Below are positions 44,376 through 53,225 of a stretch of DNA of 64,000 bases, piece by piece. The DNA lies in contig NZ_CP072943.1 of NCBI RefSeq assembly GCF_018069705.1, positions 2,233,453 to 2,297,452 of the forward strand, given 5' to 3'. Position numbers and translations under genes: made by a program. The notes beneath the pieces were generated by a model. The model searched no databases. It was not told the origin of the DNA and was given only the letters and a program-made list of their open reading frames with translations. The DNA comes from Aminithiophilus ramosus (lineage in GTDB: Bacteria > Synergistota > Synergistia > Synergistales > Aminithiophilaceae). The stretch's first letter is position 1; each line of letters starts with the position of its first letter.

Positions 44376-45332
44376 TCAGGCTTTTTCCGGTTTTCCGGTG
44401 AAGATCTCCTTCAGGCCGCCCAGCGAGCCGAGAAGGGCCGTCGCCTCGTAGGGAAGGTAGACGACCTTGTTGTCCCTGCCGCTGACCATCTCGTGCAGGG
44501 TCTCCATGTACTTGAGGGCGATGAGATACTGCGTCGGGTCGCCGCCTGCGGCCTTGACGGCCTCGGCGATGGAGGCGATGGCCTCGGCCTCGGCCGTGGC
44601 CTGGCGGACGCGGGCCTGGGCCCGGGCCTCGGCGTTGAGGATGAGGGCCTCTTTCTCTCCCTCGGCCCTGTTGATCTGGGCCTGCTGCCCCCCTTCGGCC
44701 TCGAGGATCTGGGCCCGTTTCTGCCCCTCGGCCTCGGTGACGCGGGCCCTACGGGAGCGCTCCGACTCCATCTGCTTCTGCATGGCCGTCTGGACCGACT
44801 CGGGCGGGTTGACGTCCTGGATCTCGACGCGCGTCACCTTGACGCCCCAGGCGTCGGTGGCCTCGTCGAGGGTGACGCGAAGCCTCTCGTTGATCTCGGC
44901 CCGCTTGCTGAGAATCTCGTCGAGGTCCATCTCGCCCATGACGCTTCGCAGCGACGTCTGGGTCAGTTTTTCCAGGGCCAGGGGGAGGTTGGCGATTTCG
45001 TAGACGGCCTTGAAGGGATTGTTGATCTGGAAGTAGAGAAGGGCGTTGATCTCCATGAAGACGTTGTCGCGGGAGATGACGTTCTGGCGGGGAAAGTCGT
45101 AGACCTGCTCCCTCATGTCGAGCTTGCTCGTCGGCCTCGTCCCCTTTCCGGCGACGATCCAGACGATGGATTTTTCCCTGTCCAGGATGGGAAAGATGAC
45201 GTTGATGCCCGGTTCGAGGATCTTGTGGAACTTGCCCAGCCGCTCGATGATGACGCGCTGGGACTGGGGAACGATGCGGATCCCCGATACGACGAGAATG
45301 ACGACGAGGGCGACCAGAGCCAGTATGACCAT
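44376..45332 (-). CDS. qmcA: SPFH/stomatin-like membrane protein (QmcA family)
   Basis: 318 residues. N-terminal transmembrane helix (1-18), SPFH domain (IVPQSQRVIIERLGKFHKIL, PGINVIFPILD), then an alanine/glutamate-rich coiled coil (about 190-265). Forms large oligomers in membrane microdomains. ATG at 45332 with AAGGAGGA. Paired with the NfeD gene upstream, the usual arrangement. Confidence 0.93.
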   Translation of the reverse strand: MVILALVALVVILVVSGIRIVPQSQRVIIERLGKFHKILEPGINVIFPILDREKSIVWIVAGKGTRPTSKLDMREQVYDFPRQNVISRDNVFMEINALLYFQINNPFKAVYEIANLPLALEKLTQTSLRSVMGEMDLDEILSKRAEINERLRVTLDEATDAWGVKVTRVEIQDVNPPESVQTAMQKQMESERSRRARVTEAEGQKRAQILEAEGGQQAQINRAEGEKEALILNAEARAQARVRQATAEAEAIASIAEAVKAAGGDPTQYLIALKYMETLHEMVSGRDNKVVYLPYEATALLGSLGGLKEIFTGKPEKA

Positions 45333-45342
45333 TTGTTCCTCC

Positions 45343-45813
45343 TTAGTTTTCTTCCGCTTCGGCCTTGGAACGGACCTCGATGCGGGCTCCGCCGACGGCG
45401 GTGACGACGACGGCCGTTCCGACGGAAAGGGCCTTCCCTTGGGGATGAAAAGCCCACCACTCCTTGCCGGCCACCTTCACGTAGCCGCCGCTGCCGTCGG
45501 CGGGAACCTCCTTGACGACGCGCCCTGCGGCCCCGATGAGAGCCTCGGCGTTGGAGGGTATCCGGCTCTCCCTGCTGGAGAGGTAGCGGACGACGGCAGG
45601 GCGGAGAAGGACGTAGACGGCCAGGGAAGAGAGGGCGAAAAGCCCCATCTGGGCCTGAAAACCCAAGGGGGTGAACAAGGTGACGGCAGCCGGCACGAGG
45701 CAGGCCAGGGCGAAGCAGGCCAGGACGAAGCCGGGCGTGAGAATCTCGCCGATGAAAAGGAGCAGGGCGGCGAGGGTCCAGACCTGCCATGGTGCGAGAG
45801 GGAAAAGGGACAT
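45343..45813 (-). CDS. NfeD-like membrane protein
   Basis: 156 residues. Two to three helices in the N-terminal half (WQVWTLAALLLFIGEILTPGF), then a C-terminal OB-fold domain (about 85-150: ALIGAAGRVVKEVPADGSGGYVKVAGKEWWAF). Partner of SPFH proteins. ATG at 45813 after AGGAGGTGAG; TATAAT (45851-45846 on the minus strand) may be the -10 box of this two-gene operon. Confidence 0.9.
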   Translation of the reverse strand: MSLFPLAPWQVWTLAALLLFIGEILTPGFVLACFALACLVPAAVTLFTPLGFQAQMGLFALSSLAVYVLLRPAVVRYLSSRESRIPSNAEALIGAAGRVVKEVPADGSGGYVKVAGKEWWAFHPQGKALSVGTAVVVTAVGGARIEVRSKAEAEEN

Positions 45814-45863
45814 GGCTCACCTCCTGTTGCCGTGATCGGCTCCTCCATTATAGCGTCGACGTC

Positions 45864-45905
45864 AAAAAGGGGAGGGCCGCCTGACGATCCCGGCGGGCCC
45901 TCCCC
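45864..45905 (-). terminator. Intrinsic terminator after yibE
   Basis: Minus strand GGGGAGGGCC(C)GCC pairs with GGCGGCCCTCCCC (one bulge), followed by TTTTT (45868-45864). About 20 bases after the YibE stop. Confidence 0.85.
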
Positions 45906-45924
45906 TGATCGGAAAACCTTTCGC

Positions 45925-47109
45925 TCAGGCCGCCGCAGAGGGCCTTTCCCGCCTCGGCCCGGCCTCGTCGAGGACGGGCCGAGACGCCTTCTCCCTGGCG
46001 GCCTTCGGGGCGAAGAGGAAGGCGCTGACGGCGGCCGTGAAGGGAGCCACCGTGACGAGGCCGAAACTGCCCACGAGGGTGTGGAGGATCTCGGCCGAGA
46101 CGTACTGCATGTTGAGGACGTTGGCCAGGGGGATGCCCTGGGCGATGAAGACAAGAAGGAGGCTGGAATAGCTCCCCGTGTAGGCCAGCATGAGCGTCGT
46201 CGTCATCGTTCCCACGACGGCCCGCCCTATGGTGAGGCCCGAACGGAAAAGCTCCCTCCGCGAGAGATCGCGCCGCTTCTCTGACAGCTCCCAGAGGGCG
46301 CCGGCGATATCCATGGACAGGTCCATCACGGCGCCTGACGAGGCGAGGAAGATGCCGCCGAGAAAGATGGCCGTAAGGTTCAGATGGGGGTAGCCGCTGT
46401 AGAGGAGGGTCTCGGAAAAGGGCTTGACGGCGCCGTGGATGCGGAAGGCGCCGCCGAAGGCCAGGGAAAGGCCGCAGGTGCAGAGGATGCCCAGCGCCGA
46501 TCCGAGAAAGGCCGCCAACCCCTTGCGGCTCAGGCCGCCGACGAGAAAGACGATGGCCGCCGTGAGAATAAGGACGACGGTCAGGGAGGAGACGACGGGA
46601 TCCCACCCCCGGAGAAAGCCGGGCAGGAGGACCTTCCAGATCATGAGAGCCGTGAAAAAGAAGGAAAGGAGGGCCCGCGCCCCCGTCCAGCCGCCGAAAA
46701 GAAGGAGAAGGGCGCAGAAGAGTCCCAGGAGGAGAGCCTGGTCGTCGAGACGGTAATGATCGAGGACGTTGACCTTGGCGATCTCTCCCAGCCCCTTTCC
46801 GTCGACGACGGCCAGGGCCCTGTCGCCGGGGAGAAAGACCTTGTCCAGCTCCAGGCGTCCCATGAGGTGGTTGACGGCGTCGACCTCCTCTCCCCTGTGG
46901 CTGCCGCCCAGGATGCGGACGCGGAGGCCCTGGTCTCCCGTGCGGACGATGCCGAACTGGCGCATCGTCGAATCGTCGACGGAAAGAATGAGGACCTTGA
47001 CCCGCTCCGATCCGTCCTCCCCGGCGCGCCAGGAGGGCAGGGCCAGAAGCAGCAGAGTAAGGAGGAAAAAGGCGGCCGTCAGGACATGGTCCCGCCGCTT
47101 GGACGTCAT
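45925..47109 (-). CDS. YibE/F family membrane protein
   Basis: 394 residues. One N-terminal helix, an extracytoplasmic beta domain (about 30-125), then seven or eight helices carrying GAVMDLSMDIAGAL and YTGSYSSLLLVF, typical YibE/F motifs. Function of the family is not established. ATG at 47109; weak separation from the phosphatase operon by a terminator at 47126-47170. Confidence 0.88.
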   Translation of the reverse strand: MTSKRRDHVLTAAFFLLTLLLLALPSWRAGEDGSERVKVLILSVDDSTMRQFGIVRTGDQGLRVRILGGSHRGEEVDAVNHLMGRLELDKVFLPGDRALAVVDGKGLGEIAKVNVLDHYRLDDQALLLGLFCALLLLFGGWTGARALLSFFFTALMIWKVLLPGFLRGWDPVVSSLTVVLILTAAIVFLVGGLSRKGLAAFLGSALGILCTCGLSLAFGGAFRIHGAVKPFSETLLYSGYPHLNLTAIFLGGIFLASSGAVMDLSMDIAGALWELSEKRRDLSRRELFRSGLTIGRAVVGTMTTTLMLAYTGSYSSLLLVFIAQGIPLANVLNMQYVSAEILHTLVGSFGLVTVAPFTAAVSAFLFAPKAAREKASRPVLDEAGPRRERPSAAA

Positions 47110-47125
47110 GAGAAAGACCTCCTTA

Positions 47126-47170
47126 AAAAGGGAAAGGGGACCGAAGGGGAGGGGATCCCCTTTCGGTCCC
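47126..47170 (-). terminator. Terminator after alkaline phosphatase gene
   Basis: Minus strand GGGACCGAAAGGGG (47170-47157) pairs with CCCCTTCGGTCCC (47149-47137), one bulge, followed by CTTTCCCTTTTT. It lies 17 bases after the phosphatase stop. Confidence 0.7.
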
Positions 47171-47186
47171 TCGGAGGAAGGGAGGA

Positions 47187-48713
47187 TCAGTTGCGCAGGC
47201 CGGCGACGGACATGGTCTTCCAGGCCACGTCGGTGTTGTCGTAATAGCCGTTGAAGAGTTCGGCGCCGACGCCGGAGGCGAAGAGGGTCACGGGGATGCC
47301 CGTATGGGCGTAGGAGGTCCAGCCGATCCCGGCCTTCTGGTTGAGGATCTGCGTCAGCTTGACCGAAAGGGGCTCGTAGCCGCCGTAGAGAAGGAAGGTG
47401 GCCTCGTCCTTGGCGCGCTCCTGCTCGCCCTGGAGGGTCCGCTCGAAGGCCCGGCGGATCTCCTCCAGCTCCCTGTCGGAGAGAGCCATGGCCAGAACCT
47501 TGCGGGCCTCGTCGTCGCCTGCGGCGGCCTTTTCCTCGAGCGACTTCCGCTCGTCGGCGCCGACGGCGCGGAGCCCGAAGGATCGGGTGACGAGGGGCAT
47601 CATGGCCTCGAAGCTCCTGTCCGATCCTTCTTTGAAGGCGGCGATCTTCTTGTCGAAGGATTCGTAGGACTCCTTCTGGAAGGCGACCTTTTCGAAGAAG
47701 GTCTCGTACTGCGTCCCGGCAAAGCCCAGGCTCATGCCGCCCGTCTCGTGGTCGCCGACGATGACGACGAGCGTCTCGTCGGGGTGCTTGGCGGCGAAGT
47801 CGAGGCCGACCTTGACGGCCTCGTCGAAGGCGAAGGTATCGCCGATGGCCGCGGCGGCGTCGTTGGCGTGGCAGGCCCAGTCGATCTTGCCCCCTTCGAC
47901 CATCATGAAGAAGCCCTTGGGGTTGTCGAGGAGCTCGACGCCCTTGGCGGTGAACTCGGCCAGAGAGAGCTCGTTCTCTCCCCTGTCCATGTCGTAGGGC
48001 ATGGCGTTGCTGCCGTCGAGGACGGGATTGACGGCGATAAGGGGCCTGTCTCCCGTGGCGGCCAGGATGGACGAACGGTCGCGAAGGACGGCGTAGCCCT
48101 TTTCGGCGGCCACGTCGTAGAGATCGGGCCGGTCCTTCTGCTTGCCCCGGCTCTGATGGAGACCGCCGCCGGCGAAGTAGTCGAAGCCGCTGTCGATGAG
48201 CTGCTGGCCGATCTCGTAGTAGTCGTTCCGGGAGGGCTGGGAGGCGTAGAAGGAGGCGGGCGTGGCGTGATTGAGGGAGACCGTCGAGAGAATGCCCACC
48301 TTCATCCCCGCGGCCTTGGCCATCTGGGCCACGGTGGTGAACTTCTTCGTCTTCGTCGGGTCCATGCCGATGACGCCGTTATCGGTCTTGTAGCCCGAGG
48401 CGAGAGAGGTGGCCGCCGGAGCCGAATCGGTGATGAAGGAGTTGCTCGAATAGGTGGTGATCATGCCCTGGACGGGAAGACTGCTGAGGTTGAGTCTCTT
48501 GAGGGACGGTTCCTTGCCGGAGGCCTCGAGGGAACTCTTGTAGATCTCGGCGGCGTTGACCTGCTGAAGCCCCATGCCGTCGCCGATGAAGAGAAAAACG
48601 TACTTGGCCTTGGGACCGCTCCAGTCGTTTTTCGTCTCCGCCGTCGCCAAAGTGGCGAAAAGGAGCAGCACCAGAAGGGCCAATCCCACTTTCTTCATCG
48701 CGAAACGATTCAT
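47187..48713 (-). CDS. phoA: Alkaline phosphatase (PhoA family), secreted
   Basis: 508 residues. Signal peptide (about 1-26, ending LATAE), metal site YVFLFIGDGMG, catalytic S97 in TDSAPAATSLASG, metal ligands in VGDHETGGMS and the final His in SYAHTGIPVTLFASG. Periplasmic phosphomonoesterase with Zn/Mg. ATG at 48713 follows GAGGAGG by 10 bases; 48698 is an alternative. A longer insert (about 340-440) is charged and helical. Confidence 0.92.
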   Translation of the reverse strand: MNRFAMKKVGLALLVLLLFATLATAETKNDWSGPKAKYVFLFIGDGMGLQQVNAAEIYKSSLEASGKEPSLKRLNLSSLPVQGMITTYSSNSFITDSAPAATSLASGYKTDNGVIGMDPTKTKKFTTVAQMAKAAGMKVGILSTVSLNHATPASFYASQPSRNDYYEIGQQLIDSGFDYFAGGGLHQSRGKQKDRPDLYDVAAEKGYAVLRDRSSILAATGDRPLIAVNPVLDGSNAMPYDMDRGENELSLAEFTAKGVELLDNPKGFFMMVEGGKIDWACHANDAAAAIGDTFAFDEAVKVGLDFAAKHPDETLVVIVGDHETGGMSLGFAGTQYETFFEKVAFQKESYESFDKKIAAFKEGSDRSFEAMMPLVTRSFGLRAVGADERKSLEEKAAAGDDEARKVLAMALSDRELEEIRRAFERTLQGEQERAKDEATFLLYGGYEPLSVKLTQILNQKAGIGWTSYAHTGIPVTLFASGVGAELFNGYYDNTDVAWKTMSVAGLRN

Positions 48714-49230
48714 GTCACCACGACCTCCTCGAAAGAATATGAGGTCATTATCGTCAACGGCCGTCACGGAAGGGCGACGGCAACCTTCCGGTTCCGTAAA
48801 GGCACATGGCCCATCGGACCCCAGACAGGGCGGGAGCGTTCGATCTCCCCAAAAAGGCGATGTTTTCGGGAGGCCCCGTTCTCCGCCCGAGGGGGCCGCA
48901 GACGATACGGATTTCCCGTCCCTCAGGGGTTTCCAGCCCCTCACGGCCGCGGCGGCTTCCGCTTTTGCCGGGAGCGAGGCCCGGCACGAGGGACGGGTTT
49001 TCCGTCCCTCGGGGGTTTCCGGCCCGAAAGAGGGCCGTCGAGGCGACGGCCCTCTTTCGGGGAAAAACCTCAGCCCTTTCCGGGACGGGCACGGACGCCT
49101 CGACCCACGCTCCCAGGAAAGGAGACGAGGCCGATCGGCCGTCCCGGCCGTGCGGGCGCGCCCGACCCGCAGGAGTTCCCGGCATGAAAACCGCTTTCTC
49201 GACGGCGTCACGTCGAGAAGGAACGACGCC
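48714..49230. other. Gene-free region with direct repeats and two long hairpins
   Basis: Perfect hairpin with 18-base arms at 49023-49040 / 49044-49061 (loop AGG), and a 10-bp hairpin at 48986-48995 / 49001-49010. A direct repeat of about 28 bases (TTTCC-GTCCCTC-GGGGTTTCC-GCCC) occurs near 48912 and 48997. No gene. The phosphatase promoter should lie near 48740 but is not clear. Confidence 0.5.
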
Positions 49231-49677
49231 TCACTTCCCTTCCAGAAGGGTCTTCAGCCCCTGGAGGGCCAGGATGTAGCCCGAGGCGCCGAATCCCATG
49301 ACGAGGCCGGCGGCGACGGCGGTGAGATGGCTTTCGTGGCGGAAGGCCTCTCGGGCGGCCGTGTTGCTGAGATGGACTTCGATGACGGGGACGGAGACGG
49401 CGGCGACGGCGTCGCGAAGGGCGACGCTCGTGTGGCTGTAGGCGGCGCCGTTGAGGACGATGCCGTCGGCCTCGTCGCCTCCCCTCTGGACCCAGTCGAC
49501 GAGATCGCCCTCGTGGTTGCTCTGGAAACAGCGCACCTCCAGGCCTCTTTCGGCCCCCCAGGCGCGGCAGTTTCCGTCGATCTCGTCGAGAGTCGTCGTG
49601 CCGTAGACGGAGGGCTCGCGACGTCCCAGAAGGTTCAGATTCGGTCCGTTGACGACGAAGAGAACGTTGCGTTCCAC
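49231..49677 (-). CDS. aroQ: 3-dehydroquinate dehydratase, type II
   Basis: 148 residues, typical. NGPNLNLLGRREPSVYG with catalytic Y25, SNHEGDLVDW, NGAAYSHTSVALRDA and IEVHLSN with the catalytic His. Dehydrates 3-dehydroquinate in the shikimate pathway. GTG at 49677 overlaps the end of aroKB by 43 bases, with GAGGAGGTG as ribosome site inside aroKB. Last gene of the aromatic operon. Confidence 0.93.
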   Translation of the reverse strand: MERNVLFVVNGPNLNLLGRREPSVYGTTTLDEIDGNCRAWGAERGLEVRCFQSNHEGDLVDWVQRGGDEADGIVLNGAAYSHTSVALRDAVAAVSVPVIEVHLSNTAAREAFRHESHLTAVAAGLVMGFGASGYILALQGLKTLLEGK

Positions 49678-51227
49678 AGGAGCACCTCCTCGTAGGCTTT
49701 TTTCAGGTCGGCCAGGGGCACTTCCTCGACGACGGCCTTCCGCCCCTCGCGGGGAAGGACGAGGCGGGGCCGTCCTCCCTCGAATTTCTTGTCCCTCTTC
49801 AGGTGCCCCTCGATGGCGCCCCAGGGAAGGTCGGGGCGCCAGGGCAGGCCCAATCGCCTCAGGAGGGACAGGAGGCGACCCGTCGTCGTCTCCTCGACGA
49901 GGCCCATTTTTTCGGCCAGGACGGTGACGACGACGAGGCCTGCCGCGACGCCGTCGCCGTGGCTCCACCGTCCGTAGGCCGACGCGGCCTCCAGGGCGTG
50001 TCCGACGGTGTGCCCCAGATTGAGGCGGGCCCTGGCGCCGCTCCGTTCCCTTTCGTCTTCGTCGACGAGGGCCATTTTGATGGCTCCACAGCGGCGGACG
50101 AGACGTTCCAGGACCTCTCCGTCCCGGTCGAGGAGAGAGGGCGCGTCTTTTTCCATCTCATCGAAGAGGGCCCCGTCCTCGCCGAGACCGTATTTGACGG
50201 CTTCGGCCAGTCCCTGACGGTAATCGCCGTCGGAAAGGGTCCGAAGAAGATCGACGTCGGCGACGACGAGACGGGGCTGATGGAAGGCGCCGACGAGGTT
50301 TTTTCCCTCGTCGAGGTTGACGCCCACCTTGCCGCCCAGAGAGCTGTCGAGCTGGGCCAGCAGCGTCGTGGGACAGTGGACGACGTCGACGCCGCGCATC
50401 CAGGTGGCGGCGGCGAACCCTGCGGCGTCTCCCACCGTCCCTCCCCCCAGGGCCAGGACCGATCCCGACCGGTCCAGTCCGGACCGGTCGAAGGCACCGT
50501 AGAGCTCCCGGACACGGTCGAGGCGCTTGGCCCCTTCCCCCCGCGGGAGAAGGCTCTCTCCGAGACGCTCGCCCAGAAGGGGACCGTAGAGAGGCCCCGT
50601 CAGCTCGTCGGCGACGACGAAGGGTCTGGAAGGCGCGCCGGGAAGGTCACGCCATCTTTTCAGGATGCCCCGGCCGACGAAGATCGTCCTGCCCGGAAGA
50701 GAGCGCGCCTCCCCCTCGCGAGGCGCACCTCGGAGACCGAGGCGCTCGGCGATGCGGCGGGCCGCCTCTTCGGCGTCGAGATCGTCGACGTCGAGAAGGA
50801 GGTCTCCTCTGGAGTAGGCCTCTTCCCGCGAGGCCAGAAGGGCCTCCATATCGCCCCCGGCCAGGAGGGGACGCCCTTCGCCCGAGCCGAGACGACGGCC
50901 GATCGTCTCGGGCCGGGCCCGGAGGATGACGAGACGCCCCGTGGCCAGAAGACGTCGGCGGCTCGCCTCGTCGACGAGGGTTCCGCCGCCGAGGGCCACG
51001 ACGAGCCCCTTGAGGTCGGCGATCTCCTCGACGAGACGGGCCTCGACATCGCGAAAAAAGGCTTCGCCCCTTTCGGCGAAGATGCGGGCTACGGTCAGGC
51101 CCAGGCGACTCTCGGCGAGGCCGTCCAGGTCGATAAAGGGACGGCCCGTCCTCTCGGCAAGGCGACGGCCCGTCGTCGTCTTGCCCGTTCCCATGAAACC
51201 GCCCAGGTAGACGTTGGGCTCACTCAC
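49635..51227 (-). CDS. aroKB: Shikimate kinase - 3-dehydroquinate synthase fusion
   Basis: 530 residues. Residues 1-170 are shikimate kinase: P-loop GGFMGTGKTTTGRRL, IDLDGLAE, GEAFFRDVE, LGGGTLVDE. Residues about 175-520 are dehydroquinate synthase: LALGGGTVGDAAGFAAATWMRG, PTTLLAQLDSSLGGKVGVNL, EAVKYGL and LNLGHTVGHALE with metal His residues. One chain thus does two non-consecutive steps. GTG at 51227 overlaps the aroC stop by 8 bases. Confidence 0.93.
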   Translation of the reverse strand: MSEPNVYLGGFMGTGKTTTGRRLAERTGRPFIDLDGLAESRLGLTVARIFAERGEAFFRDVEARLVEEIADLKGLVVALGGGTLVDEASRRRLLATGRLVILRARPETIGRRLGSGEGRPLLAGGDMEALLASREEAYSRGDLLLDVDDLDAEEAARRIAERLGLRGAPREGEARSLPGRTIFVGRGILKRWRDLPGAPSRPFVVADELTGPLYGPLLGERLGESLLPRGEGAKRLDRVRELYGAFDRSGLDRSGSVLALGGGTVGDAAGFAAATWMRGVDVVHCPTTLLAQLDSSLGGKVGVNLDEGKNLVGAFHQPRLVVADVDLLRTLSDGDYRQGLAEAVKYGLGEDGALFDEMEKDAPSLLDRDGEVLERLVRRCGAIKMALVDEDERERSGARARLNLGHTVGHALEAASAYGRWSHGDGVAAGLVVVTVLAEKMGLVEETTTGRLLSLLRRLGLPWRPDLPWGAIEGHLKRDKKFEGGRPRLVLPREGRKAVVEEVPLADLKKAYEEVLLWNATFSSSSTDRI

Positions 51228-52386
51228 GAAAGATCTCCCCCTTGCGGCGAAAGGCGGCGACGCGCTCGACGAACTCGGAGAGCCTGTCGCCGCCGAACTG
51301 CTCGGCCAGGGCGACGGCCGCCGTCCAGGCTCCGAGAGCCCTCCCGACGACGGCCGCGGCCGGAACGGCGCAGACGTCGCCCCGCTCGACATGGGCCGAC
51401 GCGGCCAGCCCCGTCCGGATGTCGACGGAATCCAGAGGGCGACGCAGGGTGGGGATGGGCTTCATGGCCGCCCGGAGAAGAATCTCCTCTCCGTTCGACA
51501 TGCCCCCCTCGATCCCTCCGGCCCTGTTGGTCCGGCGCCGCACCCCCCGGCCGTCGCGGACGATGGCGTCGTGAGCCCCGCTGCCGGGACGGTCGGCGAG
51601 GCGGAAGCCGTCGCCGATTTCGACGCCCTTGATGGCCGGGATGGACATGAGCGCGGCGGCGAAACGGCCGTCGAGACGGCGGTCCAGTTCGGCATAGGAC
51701 CCCACCCCGGCGGGCATCCCCGTCAGGGAGACGACGAAGGTCCCTCCCAGGGTATCGCCCTCGTCGCGGGCGGCGACGATGCGCTCGACGAGGGCGGCCT
51801 CGTCCTCTTCCCGGGCGCAGCCCAGGTCCGAGGCGGCGGCCCGGTCCCACTCCTCGTCACAGAGGGGACGGGTGCAGGAGAGGCCGCCGATGGAGTCGAC
51901 GGCCTCTCGGACGCCGATGCCGACGGTTTCCAGAAGGAGGCCGGCGACGACGCCGACGACGGTCCAGGCCGCCGTGGCCCGGGCGCTGGCCCGTTCGAGG
52001 ACGTTGCGGCAGTCGTCGTGGCCGTACTTGACGATCCCCGCCATGTCGGCATGTCCCGGTCGGGGACAGGTGGCGGCGCGGCACGCCGCCGCCTCGACAT
52101 CGACCGACTCGGCGTCGACGGCGGGACGCCATATCTCCCATTCGCTGTTGCCCAGGGAGAGGGCCAGAGGCGATCCCGTCGTCAGGCCGTCGCGCAGCCC
52201 TCCCCAGAAGGTCAGCTCGTCGCGCTCGAGGGCCATCCTCGGCCCCCGGCCGTAGCCGCGACGGCGGCGGGCCAGTTCGGAGGTGAAGCGCTCCCGGGGA
52301 AGGCGCAACCCCGCGGGAAGACCTTCGACGACGATGACGTAGCCCCGGCCGTGGGACTCTCCGCCGGTGAGGAAGCGCAGCGTCAT
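51220..52386 (-). CDS. aroC: Chorismate synthase
   Basis: 388 residues. FLTGGESHGRGYVIVVEGLPAG, RRRRGYGRGPRM (FMN/EPSP site), RASARATAAWTVVGVVA and GGIEGGMSNGE (reads AGGIEGGMSNGEEI) are signatures. Makes chorismate from EPSP with reduced FMN. ATG overlaps the aroE stop (ATGA). Confidence 0.95.
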   Translation of the reverse strand: MTLRFLTGGESHGRGYVIVVEGLPAGLRLPRERFTSELARRRRGYGRGPRMALERDELTFWGGLRDGLTTGSPLALSLGNSEWEIWRPAVDAESVDVEAAACRAATCPRPGHADMAGIVKYGHDDCRNVLERASARATAAWTVVGVVAGLLLETVGIGVREAVDSIGGLSCTRPLCDEEWDRAAASDLGCAREEDEAALVERIVAARDEGDTLGGTFVVSLTGMPAGVGSYAELDRRLDGRFAAALMSIPAIKGVEIGDGFRLADRPGSGAHDAIVRDGRGVRRRTNRAGGIEGGMSNGEEILLRAAMKPIPTLRRPLDSVDIRTGLAASAHVERGDVCAVPAAAVVGRALGAWTAAVALAEQFGGDRLSEFVERVAAFRRKGEIFRE

Positions 52387-53225
52387 CGCCCTTCCTCCAG
52401 GGCCCGCCTCATGACCTCCAGCGGAGCGGAACGTCCCGTGAAGAGGGAGAAAGCCCTCGCCCCCTGGCGGAGAAGGACCTCCTCGCCGCCGACGGCGAGG
52501 AGGCCCTCGGCAAGGGCGCCCTCGACGAGCTCCGTCTTCCCCCGCCTGGAGTAGACGAGATCGAGAAGAGGCGCCCCTTTGAGGGAACGAAGCAGACGCC
52601 GCAGATCGTCGCCGGGCCAGGCGTTGCCCTCCAGTCCCAGAGAGGTGGCGTTGACGACGACGTCGAAGGTCGATTCGTGAAAGTCGCGCCAGTCGACGAC
52701 GACGATGGCCCGCCTCCCCAGGGAGAGGGCCACGTCGTCGGCAAGACGGACCGCCCGCTCGGGACTCCGGTTGGCCACGAAAAGGACAGAGGCTCCCCGT
52801 GAGAGAAGGGCCACGGCCGCCGCCCTGGCCGAGCCTCCGGCGCCGAGGAGAAGGGCCCGCGTCCCCTTTCGGGGCAGGAGATCGAGGGCGCCCTCGACGC
52901 CGTCGATGTCGCTGTTGTACCCTTCGAGCCTTCCGTCGCGGAAGAGGACGACGTTGACGGCTCCCAGCGATCGGGCCCGAGGCTCGACGTCGTCACAGAG
53001 GGCGAAGGCCTCCTCTTTGTGGGGAACGGTCACGTTCGCCCCCAGGGCCCCCAGAGCGGCCAGCCCCTCCAGAGCGACACCGAGCCTCCCCGGCGGGACG
53101 TCGAAGGCCAGGTAGCGGGCGTCGATCCCCTCGTGGCGGAAGGCGGCGTTCTGCATGGCCGGCGAGAGGGAGTGATCGACGGGGTGGCCCAGAAGGGCGA
53201 CCAGAGCCGTCGTCGGACCGATCAC
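52383..53225 (-). CDS. aroE: Shikimate dehydrogenase
   Basis: 280 residues. LLGHPVDHSLSPAMQNAAF, the catalytic Lys in ANVTVPHKEEAF, GYNSDIDGVEGAL, NADP motif LLGAGGSARA and NATSLGL. GTG at 53225 overlaps the aroA stop (GTGA), with GAGGAGGA upstream. Confidence 0.95.
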   Translation of the reverse strand: MIGPTTALVALLGHPVDHSLSPAMQNAAFRHEGIDARYLAFDVPPGRLGVALEGLAALGALGANVTVPHKEEAFALCDDVEPRARSLGAVNVVLFRDGRLEGYNSDIDGVEGALDLLPRKGTRALLLGAGGSARAAAVALLSRGASVLFVANRSPERAVRLADDVALSLGRRAIVVVDWRDFHESTFDVVVNATSLGLEGNAWPGDDLRRLLRSLKGAPLLDLVYSRRGKTELVEGALAEGLLAVGGEEVLLRQGARAFSLFTGRSAPLEVMRRALEEGR

